The translations under genes were made by a program, and so were the position numbers. The notes under the pieces were generated by a model. The model was not told the origin of the DNA, made no database searches, and was given only the letters and a program-made list of their open reading frames with translations. From assembly GCF_001705435.1 (NCBI RefSeq), contig NZ_MDEN01000069.1:372001-436000 (forward strand): a DNA stretch of 64,000 nt. Direction: 5' to 3'. Origin of the DNA: Pseudomonas graminis. Its GTDB lineage: Bacteria > Pseudomonadota > Gammaproteobacteria > Pseudomonadales > Pseudomonadaceae. Of this stretch, positions 62,278 to 64,000 are shown one piece after another (the first letter of the stretch is position 1; every line of letters starts with the position of its first letter).

Positions 62278-64000
62278 CTACGGGGTAATCGGCGATGGGC
62301 CCGGGGGGGCTACAAAAGAGGGGGAGCGCCCCAGCAATGATCCCACGGCAGGGCATCGGCAATGCACCAGCAGGATGTTGTCGTAATGAATCCCTTGCCG
62401 ATGCAACGCCCCGAACAGGTCCTGGAGGGTCGGGTTGGTCATGCCGAACCGGTTGCGCACGGTCAGCACATCCATGGGCGTGGCAGGGAGCGGGCTGGGC
62501 AACGGCGGCTGATGACTGTTGCGCACGATCTGGCTGATGTCCCGATAACTCTCATAGTGCTCGCTCTGAAATTTCGCCAGGGTGTAGTTCTTGATGCGCC
62601 CCGGCAGCAAGGTGCCGGCCATCAGCGTGTCCCGGGCAAACATGTCATGAAACGGCCCGACGCCCGGGCCGGGCAGCGTCTGTGTACTGTTCAGCATTGC
62701 GTAGGGCCGTACCGACTGGCTGGCAATCCGGTGCAGCATCGGGTCCACCAGTTCATGGCCGTGGGGCGCGAAGGTTCTGAGCTCCGTGCCGTTGGGGATT
62801 GCTGTCGTGCGTGTCCAGGGCAGGTAGTAGCCATGGCTGCTGACGACCAGCGTGCGGGCCTGGCTCCGGTGCGAGGTCCACAACAGAAACTTGCGCCCCA
62901 GCTTCCACACTTGAACCGCTGACGTACCGAATTCGGCGCTGCCCGCCACGCGCCATGTCTTCATCAGCGCAGTGCCGTTGAAAAACGGCTTGATCAGCGT
63001 TTTGCGTGCTTGGGTCGAGCGCCGCAGCCAGTCCCCGAAACGATGGGCAGGTGGGGCGGACTGGCCGCGCGTAAGCCCCTGTCGAAGCCCCCGCCCAAGC
63101 CCTCGGCTCAGGGCTCTAGTCGGCGCTGCCAGTTTGCGGAACGCCTGGAGCAGCCGTGGTGTGGCCGGCGCCATGTGCAACAGTCCCAGAGACAGAATGG
63201 CGAACATCACCTGGCGCCGTTCTTCCTGACGGTCGCCGGGGAGGTTGGCGGCCTGAATGCCGAGCGCGACACTTGCCGCGCTGGCTGTCAGCGCCGCAAC
63301 CGAGGCCGCCGGTAGCAAGAGCGCCACCGGTGCCAGCAGCAGTTGCAGGCGATTGAGGTGTTGAAGCCAGCTGCCGAGTGCCTGCTCTCGGTCGGTGACG
63401 ATGTTGTCCTCGGCGTCGTACTGGCTGTTAAGACGCAGGCCTTCACAGATGAAGCCCATGGGCGAGCCGGGCAGTTCCTGCTCGTCCCATTGATGTTGCC
63501 GGGCGGCATGGGTGTCCGGGCTGTACAGCGGCTCGGTCCAGGGACGCAGGACCGAAACCGGTTCGGCCGGCGCACGAACCCCGCCCCACAGCTCGAGGAT
63601 ATAACCAAGCCTGACGTGAAGACGGCGCGGCGCGGCATGTAGCTGAGCACTGTCTCGCGCCAGGCAGGGTCGGCGGCGGCGGCAGTCAGATGGTCGATGA
63701 GCGCCTGACGACCGCTGAAAGGCACGAAGGGCCTGGACTGACCGGCCTGATAAAGCACGCCGCCTTCCTGGCCTTGAGCCCTGATCATCAGCAAGCCGAC
63801 GCAAGGAGGGCAGTCGGCACCGAGTGGCAGGCCGTTGCCCACGTAAAAGCCCGCAGCGCTCCAGCGTATGGGTGCTGTCCCGAAAAGTGGCGTGTCCGGC
63901 AGATGCACCTGCTGAGCCTGCTCTACAGCATCGGTGACCCTGTGGAAGCTGTCCCTTGGAAGATCGCCGTTCTTCAGGGCCAGCAGCGCCTGGCCGATGA
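62278..64000 (-). pseudogene. Large toxin-like (DUF6543/dermonecrotic-toxin type) gene, C-terminal part, frame interrupted
   Basis: The gene enters from the right edge and is open from 64000 in one frame (ALLALKNGDLPRDSFHRV, then FYVGNGLPLGADCPPCVGLL to ETVLSYMPRR). At 63623-63637 it changes frame and continues as LHVRLGYILELWGGVRAPAE through two hydrophobic helices (LLLAPVALLLPAASVAALTAS) to the stop at 62278. The C-terminal part has SHGYYLPWT...GTELRTFAPHGHELVD, which resembles the putative-adhesin Stv type. The five-base CGGCG repeat at the joint explains the shift. The 5' part is outside the window, so the state of the gene cannot be judged fully. Confidence 0.55.
63623..63637. repeat. 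Pentanucleotide CGGCG tract at the frame break
   Basis: CGGCG repeated about 2.8 times (plus strand). With one unit fewer, the reading frames on both sides would be continuous (PRRLHVRLGY). Confidence 0.6.

Noticed and set aside
1..64000. CRISPR arrays, rRNA genes, phage structural genes, conjugation genes
   Set aside because: No regularly spaced repeats, rRNA-like sequence, capsid/tail or relaxase/mating-pore proteins were seen.

Overview
The window is from a Pseudomonas chromosome, most likely the P. syringae/P. fluorescens side of the genus. The evidence is a MifS/MifR-type two-component system beside an alpha-ketoglutarate permease, typical Pseudomonas REP palindromes in the intergenic gaps (0.4, 10.7 and 15.1 kb), an RhlA-like surfactant gene, and strongly GC-biased codon use outside the island. 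LAYOUT. 1-17.3 kb is core chromosome with light accessory content: permease (partial) with a sigma-54 promoter and paired enhancer palindromes, mifR/mifS, periplasmic beta-glucosidase, lemA plus two TPM-domain genes, a methyltransferase, an EamA exporter, a broken DUF4160 gene next to a DUF2442-HTH gene, a DUF4917 protein, a hemerythrin-like protein, hicAB, a secreted alpha/beta hydrolase and an EAL protein. 17.3-60.0 kb is a genomic island of about 42.6 kb bounded by a 27-bp direct repeat that is the 3' end of tRNA-Gly(CCC); the intact tRNA is at the right end. 60.0-64.0 kb returns to core: a degenerate tRNA-Gly copy, an rhlA homologue, rsuA, a CWC-type small protein and the C-terminal part of a large toxin-like gene. 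ISLAND. From left to right it holds a Lamassu-like defence operon (Cap4-type nuclease, small middle protein, SMC-like ATPase); a two-HTH regulator, a metallophosphoesterase and three small unknown genes; a HAD hydrolase; a TIR-domain protein with an unassigned C-terminal domain; an IS66-family element with frameshifted tnpC; a ClC-type anion transporter; a TDT transporter with divergent LysR regulator; a copper block (ptrA-like, copABCD, copG-like, copRS); an arsenic operon (arsR-arsB-arsC-arsH-arsN1); gene debris; an unknown two-gene operon; a truncated second HAD gene; a predicted PD-(D/E)xK-like protein; and a five-gene overlapping operon on the minus strand with two tyrosine recombinases (486 and 1142 aa), two small HTH/coiled-coil proteins and a 633-aa protein resembling a degenerate SF1 helicase. 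The recombinase part matches, from memory of the family, the gamma-mobile-trio (GMT) organisation. To the right of it lie a decayed nuclease gene with three frameshifts, a gene with weak cyclase-like motifs and a LysR remnant. HOW IT FITS. The island combines a mobility operon with anti-phage candidates (Lamassu-like, TIR, nucleases) and metal/oxyanion resistance (copper, arsenic, arsinothricin, probably fluoride and sulfite). Several cargo genes are broken (DUF4160, tnpC, second HAD, nuclease, LysR), which suggests repeated gain and decay. All functions are inferred by reading the sequence; no database search was run.
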